From positions 1-39,652 of the forward strand of contig CACDYR010000009.1 of NCBI GenBank assembly GCA_902557155.1: a DNA stretch of 39,652 nucleotides. Direction: 5' to 3'. Below are positions 9,723 to 18,959 of the stretch, one piece after another (position 1 is the first letter of the stretch; every line of letters starts with the position of its first letter). The notes beneath the pieces were generated by a model that saw only the letters and a list, made by a program, of their open reading frames with translations, did no database searches and was not told the origin of the DNA. This DNA is from an uncultured Pelagibacteraceae bacterium. Lineage in GTDB: Bacteria; Pseudomonadota; Alphaproteobacteria; Pelagibacterales; Pelagibacteraceae. Made by a program: the position numbers and the translations under genes.

Positions 9723-10277
9723 TTAATTATCTCCTTTTTTAATAAATGGAAAATTCATTTTTTCTAGTAAAGCAAAACTATGTTCTTTATTCATTGCTTT
9801 AATAACTATTACTATATCTAAACCTCTAACTTTGTCTGCTCTATCAAAGCTTACTTCTGGGAAAATTATATGTTCTTTAATTCCAAATGTATAATTACCA
9901 AATTTGTCAAAGCCTTTTGGTGACAAACCTCTAAAATCTTTAATTCTTGGTAATGCAATATTCACTAATCTGTCTAAGAATTCATACATTCTATTTTTTC
10001 TTAATGTTACCTTTAAACCAGCATTTGATCCTTTTCTGGTTTTAAAATTTGCTACCGATTTTTTAAATTTAGTTGTAACTGGTTTTTGTCCAGTAATTTT
10101 AGCCATATCTTCCTCGCATGATTTTAAAATCTTAGAATCTGTAGCATCTAAACCAAGACCCATATTTAAAACAACTTTCTCAATTCTTGGAGCCATATAA
10201 ATATTTTTAAAACCAAACTGATCTTTTAATGCAGGCTGAATTTCTTTATTGAATATTTCTTTTAATCTTGGTGTCAT
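9723..10277 (-). CDS. rplE: 50S ribosomal protein L5
   Basis: 5S rRNA-binding protein of the central protuberance that contacts the P-site tRNA and S13. 184 residues; IEKVVLNMGLG, GQKPVTTKFKKSVANFKTRKG and LPRIKDFRGLSP are family hallmarks. TAATG overlap with rplX. Confidence 0.97.
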   Translation of the reverse strand: MTPRLKEIFNKEIQPALKDQFGFKNIYMAPRIEKVVLNMGLGLDATDSKILKSCEEDMAKITGQKPVTTKFKKSVANFKTRKGSNAGLKVTLRKNRMYEFLDRLVNIALPRIKDFRGLSPKGFDKFGNYTFGIKEHIIFPEVSFDRADKVRGLDIVIVIKAMNKEHSFALLEKMNFPFIKKGDN

Positions 10278-10522
10278 TATTTTTTAGCCTCTTTTTTCTT
10301 AGCTGCTTTTTCATCAATTAGTTTTAAGTTGGAAATATGAATGAAGCTTTCCTTTGGAAAAATTCCACCTTTTTTCTCTTTTGTTGTTTTAACGTGTTTT
10401 TTAACCATGTTTATTTCTTTAACTTTAGCTCTGTTATTAACTCTATCAATTTCAATAACTTCACCCTCTTTTTTTTTATCTCTGCCAGCTAAAACTCTTA
10501 CTTTCAAACCTTTTTTAATCAT
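10277..10522 (-). CDS. rplX: 50S ribosomal protein L24
   Basis: Assembly-initiator protein at the exit-tunnel rim. 81 residues, shorter than E. coli L24 (about 104). KOW motif [20 protein letters not shown] (about 6-25), then [20 protein letters not shown]; the C-terminal part is reduced to a lysine-rich tail. One-base overlaps with rplN and rplE. Confidence 0.96.
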   Translation of the reverse strand: MIKKGLKVRVLAGRDKKKEGEVIEIDRVNNRAKVKEINMVKKHVKTTKEKKGGIFPKESFIHISNLKLIDEKAAKKKEAKK

Positions 10523-10890
10523 TATAAAACCTCCGGTGCCAAAGAAATAATTTTCATTTGACCTCTACTTCTTAATTCTCTTGTAACTGGTCCAAAAATT
10601 CTTGTTCCTACTGGCTCGCCTTTGTCATCAACTAATACAGCAGCATTATTGTCAAATCTTACTTTAGAACCATCATTTCTGTGAATTCCCTTTTTAACTC
10701 TTACAACTACAGCTTTATGGACAGATCCTTTTTTAACTTTTCCTTTAGGTATCGCCTCTTTAACTGCAATTACAATTGTATCACCAATACTAGCGTATCT
10801 TCTTTTAGATCCACCTAGAACTTTAATGCACTCAATTCTTTTTGCACCAGTATTATCAGCTACTTGTAACTCTGTTTGAACGCCAATCAT
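10522..10890 (-). CDS. rplN: 50S ribosomal protein L14
   Basis: Large-subunit protein at the subunit interface (bridge B8) and the binding site of the silencing factor RsfS. 122 residues, canonical length; [20 protein letters not shown] start, [20 protein letters not shown] and FGPVTRELR motifs intact. First gene of the classical spc operon, but no promoter separates it from rpsQ: the two overlap by one base. Confidence 0.98.
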   Translation of the reverse strand: MIGVQTELQVADNTGAKRIECIKVLGGSKRRYASIGDTIVIAVKEAIPKGKVKKGSVHKAVVVRVKKGIHRNDGSKVRFDNNAAVLVDDKGEPVGTRIFGPVTRELRSRGQMKIISLAPEVL

Positions 10891-11126
10891 TACTTTGTAC
10901 TCTCCATAACTTGAAATTTTTTATTTTTAGAAAAAGGTTTACTCTCAATAATTGAAACTTTATCACCAGTTTTGAACTTATTATTTTCATCGTGAGCGTT
11001 ATAGTTTTTTCTAACTCTGATTACTTTTTTAAGAACTGGGTGAGAATATTTACGTTCTACCATAACAGTAACTGTTTTATTTGGTTTATCGCTTATAACT
11101 ACACCTGTAAGTATTTTTTTAGGCAT
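10890..11126 (-). CDS. rpsQ: 30S ribosomal protein S17
   Basis: OB-fold primary 16S rRNA-binding protein. 78 residues; starts [21 protein letters not shown], has [14 protein letters not shown] and the [18 protein letters not shown] end. Its start overlaps the end of rpmC by 8 bp, and it ends on rplN with a TAATG overlap. Confidence 0.97.
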   Translation of the reverse strand: MPKKILTGVVISDKPNKTVTVMVERKYSHPVLKKVIRVRKNYNAHDENNKFKTGDKVSIIESKPFSKNKKFQVMESTK

Positions 11127-11310
11127 TTGCTTTTCCTTTTAAAATTGTTTTTAATCTTGCTATTGTTTTTCTAGTTTCTCCAATTTTAGCTGGGTTTGTT
11201 ACTTGTGAATTCATTTTTTGAAATCTGAAATTAAAAAGATCTTTTTTAAGTTTATCAATATTCTTCACAATTTCGTCCTTTGATAATTTTTTAATTTCTT
11301 GTTTTTTCAT
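11119..11310 (-). CDS. rpmC: 50S ribosomal protein L29
   Basis: Small helical protein at the exit tunnel and part of the docking site for SRP and trigger factor. 63 residues in two helices; [23 protein letters not shown] is a variant of the L29 signature. Overlaps rplP by one base and rpsQ by 8 bp. Confidence 0.95.
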   Translation of the reverse strand: MKKQEIKKLSKDEIVKNIDKLKKDLFNFRFQKMNSQVTNPAKIGETRKTIARLKTILKGKANA

Positions 11311-11720
11311 TATGCAAATCTCTTAATTGTTTTGGTCTTAATAGGTAATTTTGCTGATGCTTTGTATAAAGCTTCTTTTGCAATTTGTTCTGAAACACCA
11401 TCAACTTCAAATAATATTCTTCCTGGTTTTACTCTGCATGCAAAGTACTCAGGTGAACCCTTTCCTTTACCCATTCTGACTTCAATTGGTTTTTTTGAAA
11501 CTGGTATATTTGGAAATATTCTTGTCCAAACTCTTCCTTGTCTTTTCATATGTCTTGTTAAAGCAACTCTTGCAGCTTCAATCTGTTTTCCAGTAACTCT
11601 TTCAGGCTGTAAAGCTTTTAGAGCGTAAGCACCATAATTAATAGTACTTGCTCTAGTAGCAGTACCATGAATTCTGCCTTTATGCGCTTTTCTCCACTTT
11701 GTTCTTACTGGTTGAAGCAT
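11310..11720 (-). CDS. rplP: 50S ribosomal protein L16
   Basis: Large-subunit protein near the A site, required for peptidyl-transferase centre maturation. 136 residues; [16 protein letters not shown] start, [19 protein letters not shown] and [19 protein letters not shown] signatures. Lies 2 bp after rpsC and overlaps rpmC by one base. Confidence 0.98.
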   Translation of the reverse strand: MLQPVRTKWRKAHKGRIHGTATRASTINYGAYALKALQPERVTGKQIEAARVALTRHMKRQGRVWTRIFPNIPVSKKPIEVRMGKGKGSPEYFACRVKPGRILFEVDGVSEQIAKEALYKASAKLPIKTKTIKRFA

Positions 11721-11722
11721 TA

Positions 11723-12400
11723 TTATTTACCTTCCTTTGGGGTTACCTTGTTAGTTTCTTGGCTAAATTCTCTAGCAAAAACTTCACCTTTATAAATCCA
11801 AACTTTAATACCAATAATTCCATATGTCGTAAGAGCCTCTGCCTCTGCATAATCTATATCTGCTCTTAAAGTATGTGATGGAATGCTTCCATCTCTTAAC
11901 CACTCTGTTCTGGCTATTTCATTTCCGCCGAGTCTTCCACTTACAGAAACTTTAATTCCTTTTGCTCCAAGTCTAATACATGATTGCATTGCTCTTTTCA
12001 TAGCTCTTCTATAAGAAATTCTTTTAACAAGCTGCTGAGCTATGTTTTCAGCTACTAAATAAGCATTAGTTTCAGGTTTTTTAACTTCTTTAATATTTAG
12101 ATTAACTTCATTTGTTGTGAATTTTGAAAGATTATTTTTAATTTTGTCTATATCACTTCCTTTTTTTCCAATAACAAATCCAGGTCTAGAAGTATAGATT
12201 GTAACATAACATTTATTAGATGTTCTTTCGATCATTACCTTAGATACACCAGAATTAATTACATTTTTCTTGATATATTCCCTAATTTTAAAATCTTCGA
12301 TTAGGTAATTTCCAAAATCTTTTTTCTTAGCATACCATACAGAGTCCCATCCTCTGTTGACACCTAATCTAAAACCTACAGGATTAACTTTTTGCCCCAT
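11723..12400 (-). CDS. rpsC: 30S ribosomal protein S3
   Basis: Small-subunit protein of the mRNA entry helicase site. 225 residues: [18 protein letters not shown] start, KH domain ([20 protein letters not shown], about 67-86) and C-terminal domain with [20 protein letters not shown]. Its start lies 17 bp inside the end of rplV, a common arrangement for this pair. Confidence 0.98.
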   Translation of the reverse strand: MGQKVNPVGFRLGVNRGWDSVWYAKKKDFGNYLIEDFKIREYIKKNVINSGVSKVMIERTSNKCYVTIYTSRPGFVIGKKGSDIDKIKNNLSKFTTNEVNLNIKEVKKPETNAYLVAENIAQQLVKRISYRRAMKRAMQSCIRLGAKGIKVSVSGRLGGNEIARTEWLRDGSIPSHTLRADIDYAEAEALTTYGIIGIKVWIYKGEVFAREFSQETNKVTPKEGK

Positions 12401-12782
12401 GCTTCTCCATTTGTTTTGCTTCTGATAAAATAATTGTAACAGTTGACCAAGGTTTTAATATTGGTGCCGCTCTTCCTTTTGCTCTTGGTCTAAATCTTTT
12501 CATAACTATTTTTTTTCCACAATATGCTTCTTTAACTATTAATTTATCAATATCGTATTGAAAATTATTTTCAGCATTTGCTACAGCTGAACTGATAGTT
12601 TTTCTAACATCTCTAGTAACTCTTTTTTCTGAAAATTGTAAATCTCTAATAGCAACATCAACTTTTTTACCAACAATACTTTTTAGTATTGGATTTAGCT
12701 TTCTGACACTTGATCTAATACCGTTATTAACAGACTTCACTGTTTTTTCGTTAGATTTATCTATTTTCTTTTTCTTGCCCAT
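12384..12782 (-). CDS. rplV: 50S ribosomal protein L22
   Basis: Lines the peptide exit tunnel with its long beta-hairpin. 132 residues against about 110 in E. coli; the extra length is a Lys-rich N-terminal tail (roughly residues 1-20) before the family core ([19 protein letters not shown]). Core motif [11 protein letters not shown] and the hairpin segment [19 protein letters not shown] are present. 2 bp downstream of rpsS; overlaps rpsC by 17 bp. Confidence 0.95.
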   Translation of the reverse strand: MGKKKKIDKSNEKTVKSVNNGIRSSVRKLNPILKSIVGKKVDVAIRDLQFSEKRVTRDVRKTISSAVANAENNFQYDIDKLIVKEAYCGKKIVMKRFRPRAKGRAAPILKPWSTVTIILSEAKQMEKHGAKS

Positions 12783-12784
12783 AA

Positions 12785-13081
12785 TTATTTCTTCTCTGCT
12801 GTTGCTGGTTTAGCTTTTTTATCAGCTGGTGTATGACCAAAGAACGTTCTTGTTGGTGCAAACTCACCTAATTTATGCCCAACCATATCTTCTGAAACAG
12901 TTATTGGAATAAATTTTTTACCATTATAAATTTGAAAACTTACACCTACAAAATCTGGTAAAATTGTAGATTTTCTTGACCAAGTTTTAATAGGAATTTT
13001 CTTTGGATCGTCTTTATACTTGTCAACTTTCTTCATCAAGCTTTCTTCTACGAACGGACCTTTCCAAACTGCTCTAGCCAT
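12785..13081 (-). CDS. rpsS: 30S ribosomal protein S19
   Basis: Small-subunit head protein that partners S13. 98 residues; [19 protein letters not shown] start, [14 protein letters not shown] and [19 protein letters not shown] signatures, short lysine/alanine tail. One-base TAATG overlap with rplB. Confidence 0.97.
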   Translation of the reverse strand: MARAVWKGPFVEESLMKKVDKYKDDPKKIPIKTWSRKSTILPDFVGVSFQIYNGKKFIPITVSEDMVGHKLGEFAPTRTFFGHTPADKKAKPATAEKK

Positions 13082-13920
13082 TACTTAGTATCCTTCCTCT
13101 TATTTCTTCTCTTAACTATAAATTTATCTGTTCTCTTATTATCTCGAGTTTTTAAACCTTTAGCAGATTGTCCTGTAGGTGAAACCGGATGTCTTCCTCC
13201 AGCAGATTTTCCTTCACCACCTCCATGTGGGTGATCAACTGGGTTTTTAACAACACCTCTAGTATGAGGTCTTCTACCCAACCATCTTGATCTACCTGCT
13301 TTTCCAATTTTAATATTTTTTTGATCTGGGTTACTTAAAATTCCAATTGTAGCCAAAGCTCTTGAATCTATTTTTCTTACTTCACCTGAAGCTAACTTTA
13401 TTAAACTATAGTTTCCATCTAGACCACTAATAGTAACTGATGAACCGGCTGCTCTGGCAATTTTTCCACCACCACCTGGCTGTATCTCTACATTATGTAT
13501 ATTGATACCCACTGGTATGTCTTGTAATGGCATACAATTACCTACTTTAATTTCTTTTTTTGAACCACTTTCAACTTTATCTCCAATTTTAATTTTTTGT
13601 GGTGCTAAGAAATATGAGTGAGTACCATCCTCAAATTTAACTAACATAATGTAGCATGATCTATTAGGATCATATTCAATTCTTTCAACTGTTGCTTCCA
13701 TGTCGAATTTTTTTCGATAAAAATCTACATGTCTGTACATTTTTTTATGTCCACCAGCTCTATTAATAGAAGTGATATGACCGTTGTTATTTCTACCTTT
13801 CATGGCATTTTTTGGAGAGACAAGCGTCTTAAAAGGTTTGCCTTTCCATAAACCAGTTCTGTCAACTAAAATGGTACCTCTCGTAGATTTTGTATATGGT
13901 TTAAAAGTTTTTAATGCCAT
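13081..13920 (-). CDS. rplB: 50S ribosomal protein L2
   Basis: Core large-subunit protein needed for subunit association and peptidyl-transferase activity. 279 residues; N-terminal OB domain, SH3 domain, and the C-terminal signature [20 protein letters not shown] containing the conserved histidine at the catalytic centre, then [14 protein letters not shown]. Starts 3 bp after the rplW stop. Confidence 0.98.
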   Translation of the reverse strand: MALKTFKPYTKSTRGTILVDRTGLWKGKPFKTLVSPKNAMKGRNNNGHITSINRAGGHKKMYRHVDFYRKKFDMEATVERIEYDPNRSCYIMLVKFEDGTHSYFLAPQKIKIGDKVESGSKKEIKVGNCMPLQDIPVGINIHNVEIQPGGGGKIARAAGSSVTISGLDGNYSLIKLASGEVRKIDSRALATIGILSNPDQKNIKIGKAGRSRWLGRRPHTRGVVKNPVDHPHGGGEGKSAGGRHPVSPTGQSAKGLKTRDNKRTDKFIVKRRNKRKDTK

Positions 13921-13923
13921 TTA

Positions 13924-14217
13924 TTAAATTCCTGTTGTTAGATCAATGCTCTGACCTTTTTTTAATGTAATTATTGCTTTTTTATATCCAGATACTTTCA
14001 CTTTTCTGCCTCTGGTAACTTTTGTTCTGTTCTGTTTGTTAATAATATTTATCTTAGTCACATTAACTTTGAATATTTTCTCAATATTCTTTTTTAAATT
14101 TTTCTTATTTGCACCATCTGGAACTTTAAAAACAATTTTATTTAGTTCAGATAAATTAGTTGATTTCTCTGTAACCACTGGAGAAAGAATTTTGTCGTAT
14201 AAATGAATTTTTTCCAT
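13924..14217 (-). CDS. rplW: 50S ribosomal protein L23
   Basis: Docking site for trigger factor and SRP at the exit tunnel. 97 residues; ILSPVVTEKSTNLSE start motif, and VNVTKINIINKQNRTKVTRGRK in the tunnel-reaching loop region. One base separates it from rplD; rplB follows after 3 bp. Confidence 0.96.
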   Translation of the reverse strand: MEKIHLYDKILSPVVTEKSTNLSELNKIVFKVPDGANKKNLKKNIEKIFKVNVTKINIINKQNRTKVTRGRKVKVSGYKKAIITLKKGQSIDLTTGI

Positions 14218-14218
14218 A

Positions 14219-14842
14219 TTATGAAAATCTCTTTTCTAGTTCTTTTACTGAGCTTTCTGTGAAAACTACTTTTTTAAATTTAATAATGTCATAAGCGCTG
14301 AAATGATTTACATCTGTAACTTTAACATTTGGAATATTTCTTGCTGATTTTTCAATTTTTTCTTTAGAACTTTTATCTAAAATTATTAGTGAATTTGAAA
14401 TTTCAAGTTTATTAATAATTGAGTTCATTTCTTTTGTTTTTTTTATTTCAGAAGTAAAATCATTTAAGATTAATAAATTTTTATTATTATTTTTTTCAGT
14501 AATTAATGAAGCTACGCTTTGTTTTTTCTCAGTTTTGTTTAGTTTTCTTTTTTTATAAGCCAATTCACCTTTTGGTCCATGAGCAATACCACCGCCAACA
14601 AATATAGGAGCTTTTCTACTTGCATGCCTTGCACCACCTGTTCCCTTTTGAGCATATATTTTTGATGTTGGGCCTCTTACTTCATTTTGTTGTTTAGTTT
14701 TTGCGTGTCTTCCTTTGTAGTTAGCATTTGTTTTGTAAAGAACAGCACTTACCAACTTGTGGTTAATTTTTGCTGAAAAAATATTATCTAAAACTTCAAT
14801 ACTATCTTTTTTTCCATCTATACTAATTTTATCTAGTTTCAT
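14219..14842 (-). CDS. rplD: 50S ribosomal protein L4
   Basis: Exit-tunnel protein; in E. coli it also represses the S10 operon at transcription and translation, but here the classical S10 leader is absent because rpsJ follows fusA directly. 207 residues; the extended loop KQQNEVRGPTSKIYAQKGTG and RKAPIFVGGGIAHGP are diagnostic. One-base overlap with rplC. Confidence 0.97.
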   Translation of the reverse strand: MKLDKISIDGKKDSIEVLDNIFSAKINHKLVSAVLYKTNANYKGRHAKTKQQNEVRGPTSKIYAQKGTGGARHASRKAPIFVGGGIAHGPKGELAYKKRKLNKTEKKQSVASLITEKNNNKNLLILNDFTSEIKKTKEMNSIINKLEISNSLIILDKSSKEKIEKSARNIPNVKVTDVNHFSAYDIIKFKKVVFTESSVKELEKRFS

Positions 14843-15552
14843 TATTTTTTCTTTTTCTCAGGTGTTTTTTTAGCTTCTTCAGCAGCTGCATGTTTCTCAC
14901 CAATAGTCATTTTACTGATGTTTTTGACAGATTTTTTAACAATAACTTCTGCATTTTTAGAACCAGGAATTGACCCCTTTAAATAAAGAAGTTCGTTTTC
15001 TAAGTCTGTTTTTATAATTTCAATATTTAACATAGTTCTCAATTTATCTCCCATATGACCAGCCATTTTTTTTCCTTTAAAAACTTTTCCTGGATCTTGA
15101 CTATGTCCTGTTGAACCATGTGCTCTGTGAGATATAGAAACACCATGACTGGCTCTTAAACCACCAAAATTATGTCTCTTCATAGCACCCGCAAAACCTT
15201 TACCAATTGTTTTTGATCTTGTGTCTACAAATTTAATATCTTTGAATATTTCTAAACCAAACTCGTTTCCTTCTTTGTAAACAGATGTATCATTTACTCT
15301 AAATTCTTTTAATTTTTTCTTAGCTTCAGTATTTTTTTTAGCAAAAACACCTTTCATCGCTTTTGTTAATTTTGAATTTTTAACTTTCCCATATCCAAGC
15401 TGAACAGCCTTATACCCTCTTTTTTCTTCTTCAATAACCTGAATAACTCTAGCTTTTTCTACCTTAAGTACAGTCACAGGAACTAATTGACCAGATTTAT
15501 AGAACTCTCTCGTCATACCTATTTTCTTTCCTATTAAAGCTATCTCACTCAT
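14842..15552 (-). CDS. rplC: 50S ribosomal protein L3
   Basis: Early-assembly large-subunit protein whose loop reaches the peptidyl-transferase centre. 236 residues, about 27 longer than E. coli L3 because of a charged C-terminal tail (EEAKKTPEKKKK). Loop HGSTGHSQDPGKVFKGKKM carries Gln152, which aligns with the glutamine that PrmB methylates in E. coli. 2 bp after rpsJ; TAATG overlap with rplD. Confidence 0.97.
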   Translation of the reverse strand: MSEIALIGKKIGMTREFYKSGQLVPVTVLKVEKARVIQVIEEEKRGYKAVQLGYGKVKNSKLTKAMKGVFAKKNTEAKKKLKEFRVNDTSVYKEGNEFGLEIFKDIKFVDTRSKTIGKGFAGAMKRHNFGGLRASHGVSISHRAHGSTGHSQDPGKVFKGKKMAGHMGDKLRTMLNIEIIKTDLENELLYLKGSIPGSKNAEVIVKKSVKNISKMTIGEKHAAAEEAKKTPEKKKK

Positions 15553-15554
15553 AA

Positions 15555-15863
15555 TTAAATTTTTATCTCTACATCTACACCAGAAGCTAAATCAAGTTTC
15601 ATTAAAGCCTCTACAGTTTGTGGTGTTGGTTCAATAATATCTATTAATCTTTTATGTGTTCTCGATTCAAATTGTTCTCTACTTTTTTTATCTATGTGAG
15701 GTGATCTTAAAACTGTGTATCTTTCAATTCTTGTGGGCAAAGGTATTGGTCCCTTAATTGTTGCTCCAGTTCTTTTTACTGTATTCACAATCTCTTCAGT
15801 AGAAGCATCTAGAACTTTATTATCATATGCTCTTAATTTAATTCTAATATTCTGTTTTTCCAT
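15555..15863 (-). CDS. rpsJ: 30S ribosomal protein S10
   Basis: Small-subunit head protein that also acts as NusE, partner of NusB in antitermination. 102 residues; [15 protein letters not shown] start, [20 protein letters not shown] and [14 protein letters not shown] signatures. It begins only 2 bp after fusA, so the S10 operon has no promoter or leader of its own and no tuf copy separates it from fusA. Confidence 0.98.
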   Translation of the reverse strand: MEKQNIRIKLRAYDNKVLDASTEEIVNTVKRTGATIKGPIPLPTRIERYTVLRSPHIDKKSREQFESRTHKRLIDIIEPTPQTVEALMKLDLASGVDVEIKI

Positions 15864-15865
15864 GA

Positions 15866-17944
15866 TTAACCTGCAATCTTCTTAGTTACTTCGTCTTGAA
15901 CATTTTGTGGTACTTTTGAATAATGATCAAAGAACATTGAATATTGTGCTCTACCTTGAGACATGGATCTTAAATTATTTATATAACCAAACATATTAGC
16001 CAAAGGAACCATCGCTGTAATTACAGTTGCATTACCTCTTTGCTCTTGAGTGCTGATTTGACCCCTTCTACTGTTTAAATCACCTATTACATCGCCCATG
16101 TAATCTTCAGGAGTTACTACTTCAACTCTCATTACTGGTTCTAATAATTTTAACCCACCTTTTGTACAAGCCTCTTTAAAGCAAGCTCTACTTGCTAATT
16201 CAAAAGCTAGTACACTTGAGTCAACATCGTGATGTAATCCATCTAAGATTGTTACTTTATAATCAATCATTGGAAAGCCAGCTAAAATTCCAGTATCTGA
16301 TACAGTTTCAATACCTTTTTCAACACCAGGAATAAATTCTTTTGGAATTGCACCACCTTTAATTTTGCTCTCAACATCTCTACCTTTGCCAGGCTCTTGA
16401 GGCTCTACTAAAAGTTTAACTTTTGCAAATTGTCCAGCACCACCACTTTGTTTTTTATGAGTATATTCAACCTCTGAAGCAGCTTCTATCGTTTCTCTAT
16501 AAGCAACTTGTGGAGCTCCAACATTTGCCTCTACTTTAAATTCTCTTTTCATTCTATCAACAATAATATCTAAGTGTAATTCACCCATTCCTTTAATAAT
16601 CGTTTGCCCTGACTCTTCATCTGATGTAACTCTAAATGAAGGATCTTCCTTAGCTAACCTACCTAATGCTTCACCCATTTTTTCTTGGTCCGCTTTTGTT
16701 TTTGGTTCTACTGCAATTTCAATTACTGGATCAGGAAATTCCATTGGTTCAAGAAGAACAGAATTTTCTTTGTCACATAAAGTATGTCCTGTAATAGTAT
16801 TTTTTAATCCTGCTAAGGCCACTATGTCACCAGCATTAGCTTCTTTAATATCTTCTCGAGAATTTGCATGCATTAAAAGCATTCTACCAACTCTCTCTTC
16901 TTTCTCTTTTGAAGAATTGAAGACTGCAGTACCAGTTTTGATTGTACCAGAATAGATTCTAATAAAAGTTAATGATCCAACAAATGGATCGTTAGCCACT
17001 TTAAAAGCTAAAGCAGAAAATGGAACACTGTCTTCAAATTTCATTTCCATTTCGTCTTCACTACCTAATTTAGTACCTTTGATAGAACCAATATCTACTG
17101 GGCTAGGTAAATAATTAACTACAGCATCAAGTAAAGGCTGAACACCTTTGTTTTTGAATGCTGAACCTGTTAAAACTGGAACAAAACTAAAATTAAGTGT
17201 TCCTTTTCTTATACATTTAACTAAATCTTCTTCTTTAATTTCATCGCCATTTAAATAAGCCTCCATTAGCTTTTCGTCTTGCTCAACGGCTGTTTCTACT
17301 AATTCTGTTCTATATTTTTCTGAAATTTCTTTTAGATCATCAGGTATATCTTTATATTCCCACTCAGCACCTAATGCTTCATTTTTCCATATTTGAGCTT
17401 TCATTTTAACAAGGTCAACAACACCAGTTAAAGAAGCTTCAGCACCTATAGGAACTTGTACAACCAAAGGTTTGGCACCTAATCTATCTCTTATCATATC
17501 TACACATCTAAAGAAATCAGCACCTGTTCTATCTAATTTATTAACAAAACAAATTCTTGGTACTTTATACTTATCAGCTTGTCTCCATACAGTTTCAGAT
17601 TGAGGTTCTACGCCTGCAACACCATCGAAAACAGCAACAGCACCATCTAAAACTTTTAAGGATCTTTCTACTTCAATAGTAAAATCTACGTGACCAGGGG
17701 TGTCTATAATATTAATTCTATGATCATTCCAAAAACAAGTAGTGGCCGCAGAAGTAATTGTAATTCCTCTTTCTTGTTCTTGCTCCATCCAATCCATTGT
17801 AGCAGCACCATCGTGCACTTCGCCAATTTTATGACTCTTTCCTGTGTAATATAGAACTCTTTCAGTGGTAGTCGTTTTGCCAGCATCTATATGGGCCATG
17901 ATCCCAATATTTCTATATTTATCTAATGTATGAGTTCTAGCCAT
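15866..17944 (-). CDS. fusA: Elongation factor G
   Basis: GTPase that drives translocation and, with RRF, ribosome recycling. 692 residues. G1 AHIDAGKT (17-24), G2 RGITITSA (59-66), G3 DTPGH (81-85), G4 NKLD (135-138); then domain II, domains III-V with [17 protein letters not shown] and [14 protein letters not shown]. Only 6 bp after rpsG and 2 bp before rpsJ. The usual second tuf gene after fusA is missing. Confidence 0.98.
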   Translation of the reverse strand: MARTHTLDKYRNIGIMAHIDAGKTTTTERVLYYTGKSHKIGEVHDGAATMDWMEQEQERGITITSAATTCFWNDHRINIIDTPGHVDFTIEVERSLKVLDGAVAVFDGVAGVEPQSETVWRQADKYKVPRICFVNKLDRTGADFFRCVDMIRDRLGAKPLVVQVPIGAEASLTGVVDLVKMKAQIWKNEALGAEWEYKDIPDDLKEISEKYRTELVETAVEQDEKLMEAYLNGDEIKEEDLVKCIRKGTLNFSFVPVLTGSAFKNKGVQPLLDAVVNYLPSPVDIGSIKGTKLGSEDEMEMKFEDSVPFSALAFKVANDPFVGSLTFIRIYSGTIKTGTAVFNSSKEKEERVGRMLLMHANSREDIKEANAGDIVALAGLKNTITGHTLCDKENSVLLEPMEFPDPVIEIAVEPKTKADQEKMGEALGRLAKEDPSFRVTSDEESGQTIIKGMGELHLDIIVDRMKREFKVEANVGAPQVAYRETIEAASEVEYTHKKQSGGAGQFAKVKLLVEPQEPGKGRDVESKIKGGAIPKEFIPGVEKGIETVSDTGILAGFPMIDYKVTILDGLHHDVDSSVLAFELASRACFKEACTKGGLKLLEPVMRVEVVTPEDYMGDVIGDLNSRRGQISTQEQRGNATVITAMVPLANMFGYINNLRSMSQGRAQYSMFFDHYSKVPQNVQDEVTKKIAG

Positions 17945-17950
17945 ATCTTA

Positions 17951-18421
17951 TTACCACCTAAAATGAGCAAATGCCTTATTAGACTCTGCCATTTTATGTA
18001 CATCCTCTCTTTTTTTAACAGCAGCACCTTTTTTTTCATAAGCATCATAAAGCTCATTAAAAATTTTATCTGCCATATGTTTATCTTTTCTTTTTCTTGC
18101 TGACTCAACTAACCATCTAATAGCTAAAGCTTGTGCTCTTTTACTTTTTACTTCAACAGGAACTTGATAAGTTGCACCACCTACTCTTCTAGATCTAACT
18201 TCTACAGTTGGTTTGATATTGTTAATTGCTTCATTAAAAATATTTATTGGTTCATCTTTTGTTTTTGTTTTTATTTTATCTATTGCTTCATAAACAATTT
18301 TTGCAGCAATACCTCTTTTACCATCATACATTATATTGTTTATTAATTTTGGAATTATAGTTGAATTAAATTTTGGATCTGGAACTACATTTTTTTTTGG
18401 CTGTGTTTTTTTTCTAGACAT
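17951..18421 (-). CDS. rpsG: 30S ribosomal protein S7
   Basis: Nucleates assembly of the 30S head and lines the E site. 156 residues; KFNSTIIPKLINNIMYDGKR, PTVEVRSRRVGGATYQVPVE and RKRKDKHMADKIFNELYDA are family motifs. TAATG one-base overlap with rpsL, 6 bp before fusA. Confidence 0.97.
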   Translation of the reverse strand: MSRKKTQPKKNVVPDPKFNSTIIPKLINNIMYDGKRGIAAKIVYEAIDKIKTKTKDEPINIFNEAINNIKPTVEVRSRRVGGATYQVPVEVKSKRAQALAIRWLVESARKRKDKHMADKIFNELYDAYEKKGAAVKKREDVHKMAESNKAFAHFRW

Positions 18422-18792
18422 TATTTACCTTTTTTTGTTCCGTACAAAGATCTTCTTTGTTTTCTGTTCGCAACACCTTGAGTATCCAGATTACCTCTTA
18501 GAATATGATAACGAACACCTGGTAAATCTTTTACCCTACCACCTCTAATCAGTACTACCGAGTGTTCTTGAAGGTTATGACCTTCACCAGGAATGTAAGC
18601 TGTAACTTCAAATCCATTTGATAATCTTACTCTAGCAACTTTTCTTAATGCAGAGTTTGGTTTCTTCGGAGTTGTTGTATAAACTTTAACGCAAACACCT
18701 CTCTTTAAAGGTTGTTTTTGTAAAGCAGGAACTTTGTTCCTTGCAGCTGGTTTAACTCTTTTTTTTCTTAACAACTGATTAATAGTTGGCAT
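18421..18792 (-). CDS. rpsL: 30S ribosomal protein S12
   Basis: Decoding-centre protein that controls accuracy. 123 residues from the ATG at 18792 ([14 protein letters not shown]), the universal S12 start. A longer in-frame reading to 18888 exists, but its 32 extra residues come from the leader and match nothing in S12. Key residues Lys43, Lys88 and Pro91 are the wild-type, streptomycin-sensitive forms; Asp89 is the residue modified by RimO where that enzyme exists. First gene of the str set; a promoter and a hairpin lie in the 167-bp gap upstream. Confidence 0.97.
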   Translation of the reverse strand: MPTINQLLRKKRVKPAARNKVPALQKQPLKRGVCVKVYTTTPKKPNSALRKVARVRLSNGFEVTAYIPGEGHNLQEHSVVLIRGGRVKDLPGVRYHILRGNLDTQGVANRKQRRSLYGTKKGK

Positions 18793-18827
18793 AAATATTT
18801 TAAAATTAATTAATTTATTTTTAGATG

Positions 18828-18849
18828 AAAATAACTGACAGGTTATTTT
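18828..18849 (-). promoter_or_regulatory. Hairpin in the rpsL (str) mRNA leader
   Basis: A perfect 8-bp inverted repeat (AAAATAAC 18828-18835 and GTTATTTT 18842-18849) with a 6-nt loop. It lies between the predicted promoter and the rpsL start, 36 bp before the ATG. As RNA it ends in a U-rich arm, so it could be an attenuator, a processing site or a weak terminator for rpoC transcripts; the sequence does not decide. Confidence 0.5.
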
Positions 18850-18902
18850 GTGGCAGCGTTTAGTACTGTTAGAAGCACTACATTCCAACCAAAAACATCG
18901 CC

Positions 18903-18930
18903 AAATTACTTATTAATAGCTCTTTGTCAA
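18903..18930 (-). promoter_or_regulatory. Promoter for the rpsL-rpsG-fusA-S10 genes
   Basis: On the minus strand a perfect -35 TTGACA (18930-18925), a 16-bp spacer and TAATTT (18908-18903) lie just after the rpoC stop. The predicted start near 18896 gives a leader of about 100 nt before rpsL. This is the longest non-coding gap inside the ribosomal block and the only perfect -35 hexamer noted in the gaps examined. Confidence 0.62.
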
Positions 18931-18959
18931 ACTAAAACTGCAATTTTTAGGCGATTTTT

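Noticed and set aside
18421..18792. Streptomycin-resistance changes in rpsL
   Set aside because: Lys43, Lys88 and Pro91 are the normal residues.
18793..18888. N-terminal extension of rpsL (MECSAS...)
   Set aside because: S12 universally begins MPTINQLL; the extension covers the leader with hairpin and has no similarity to S12.
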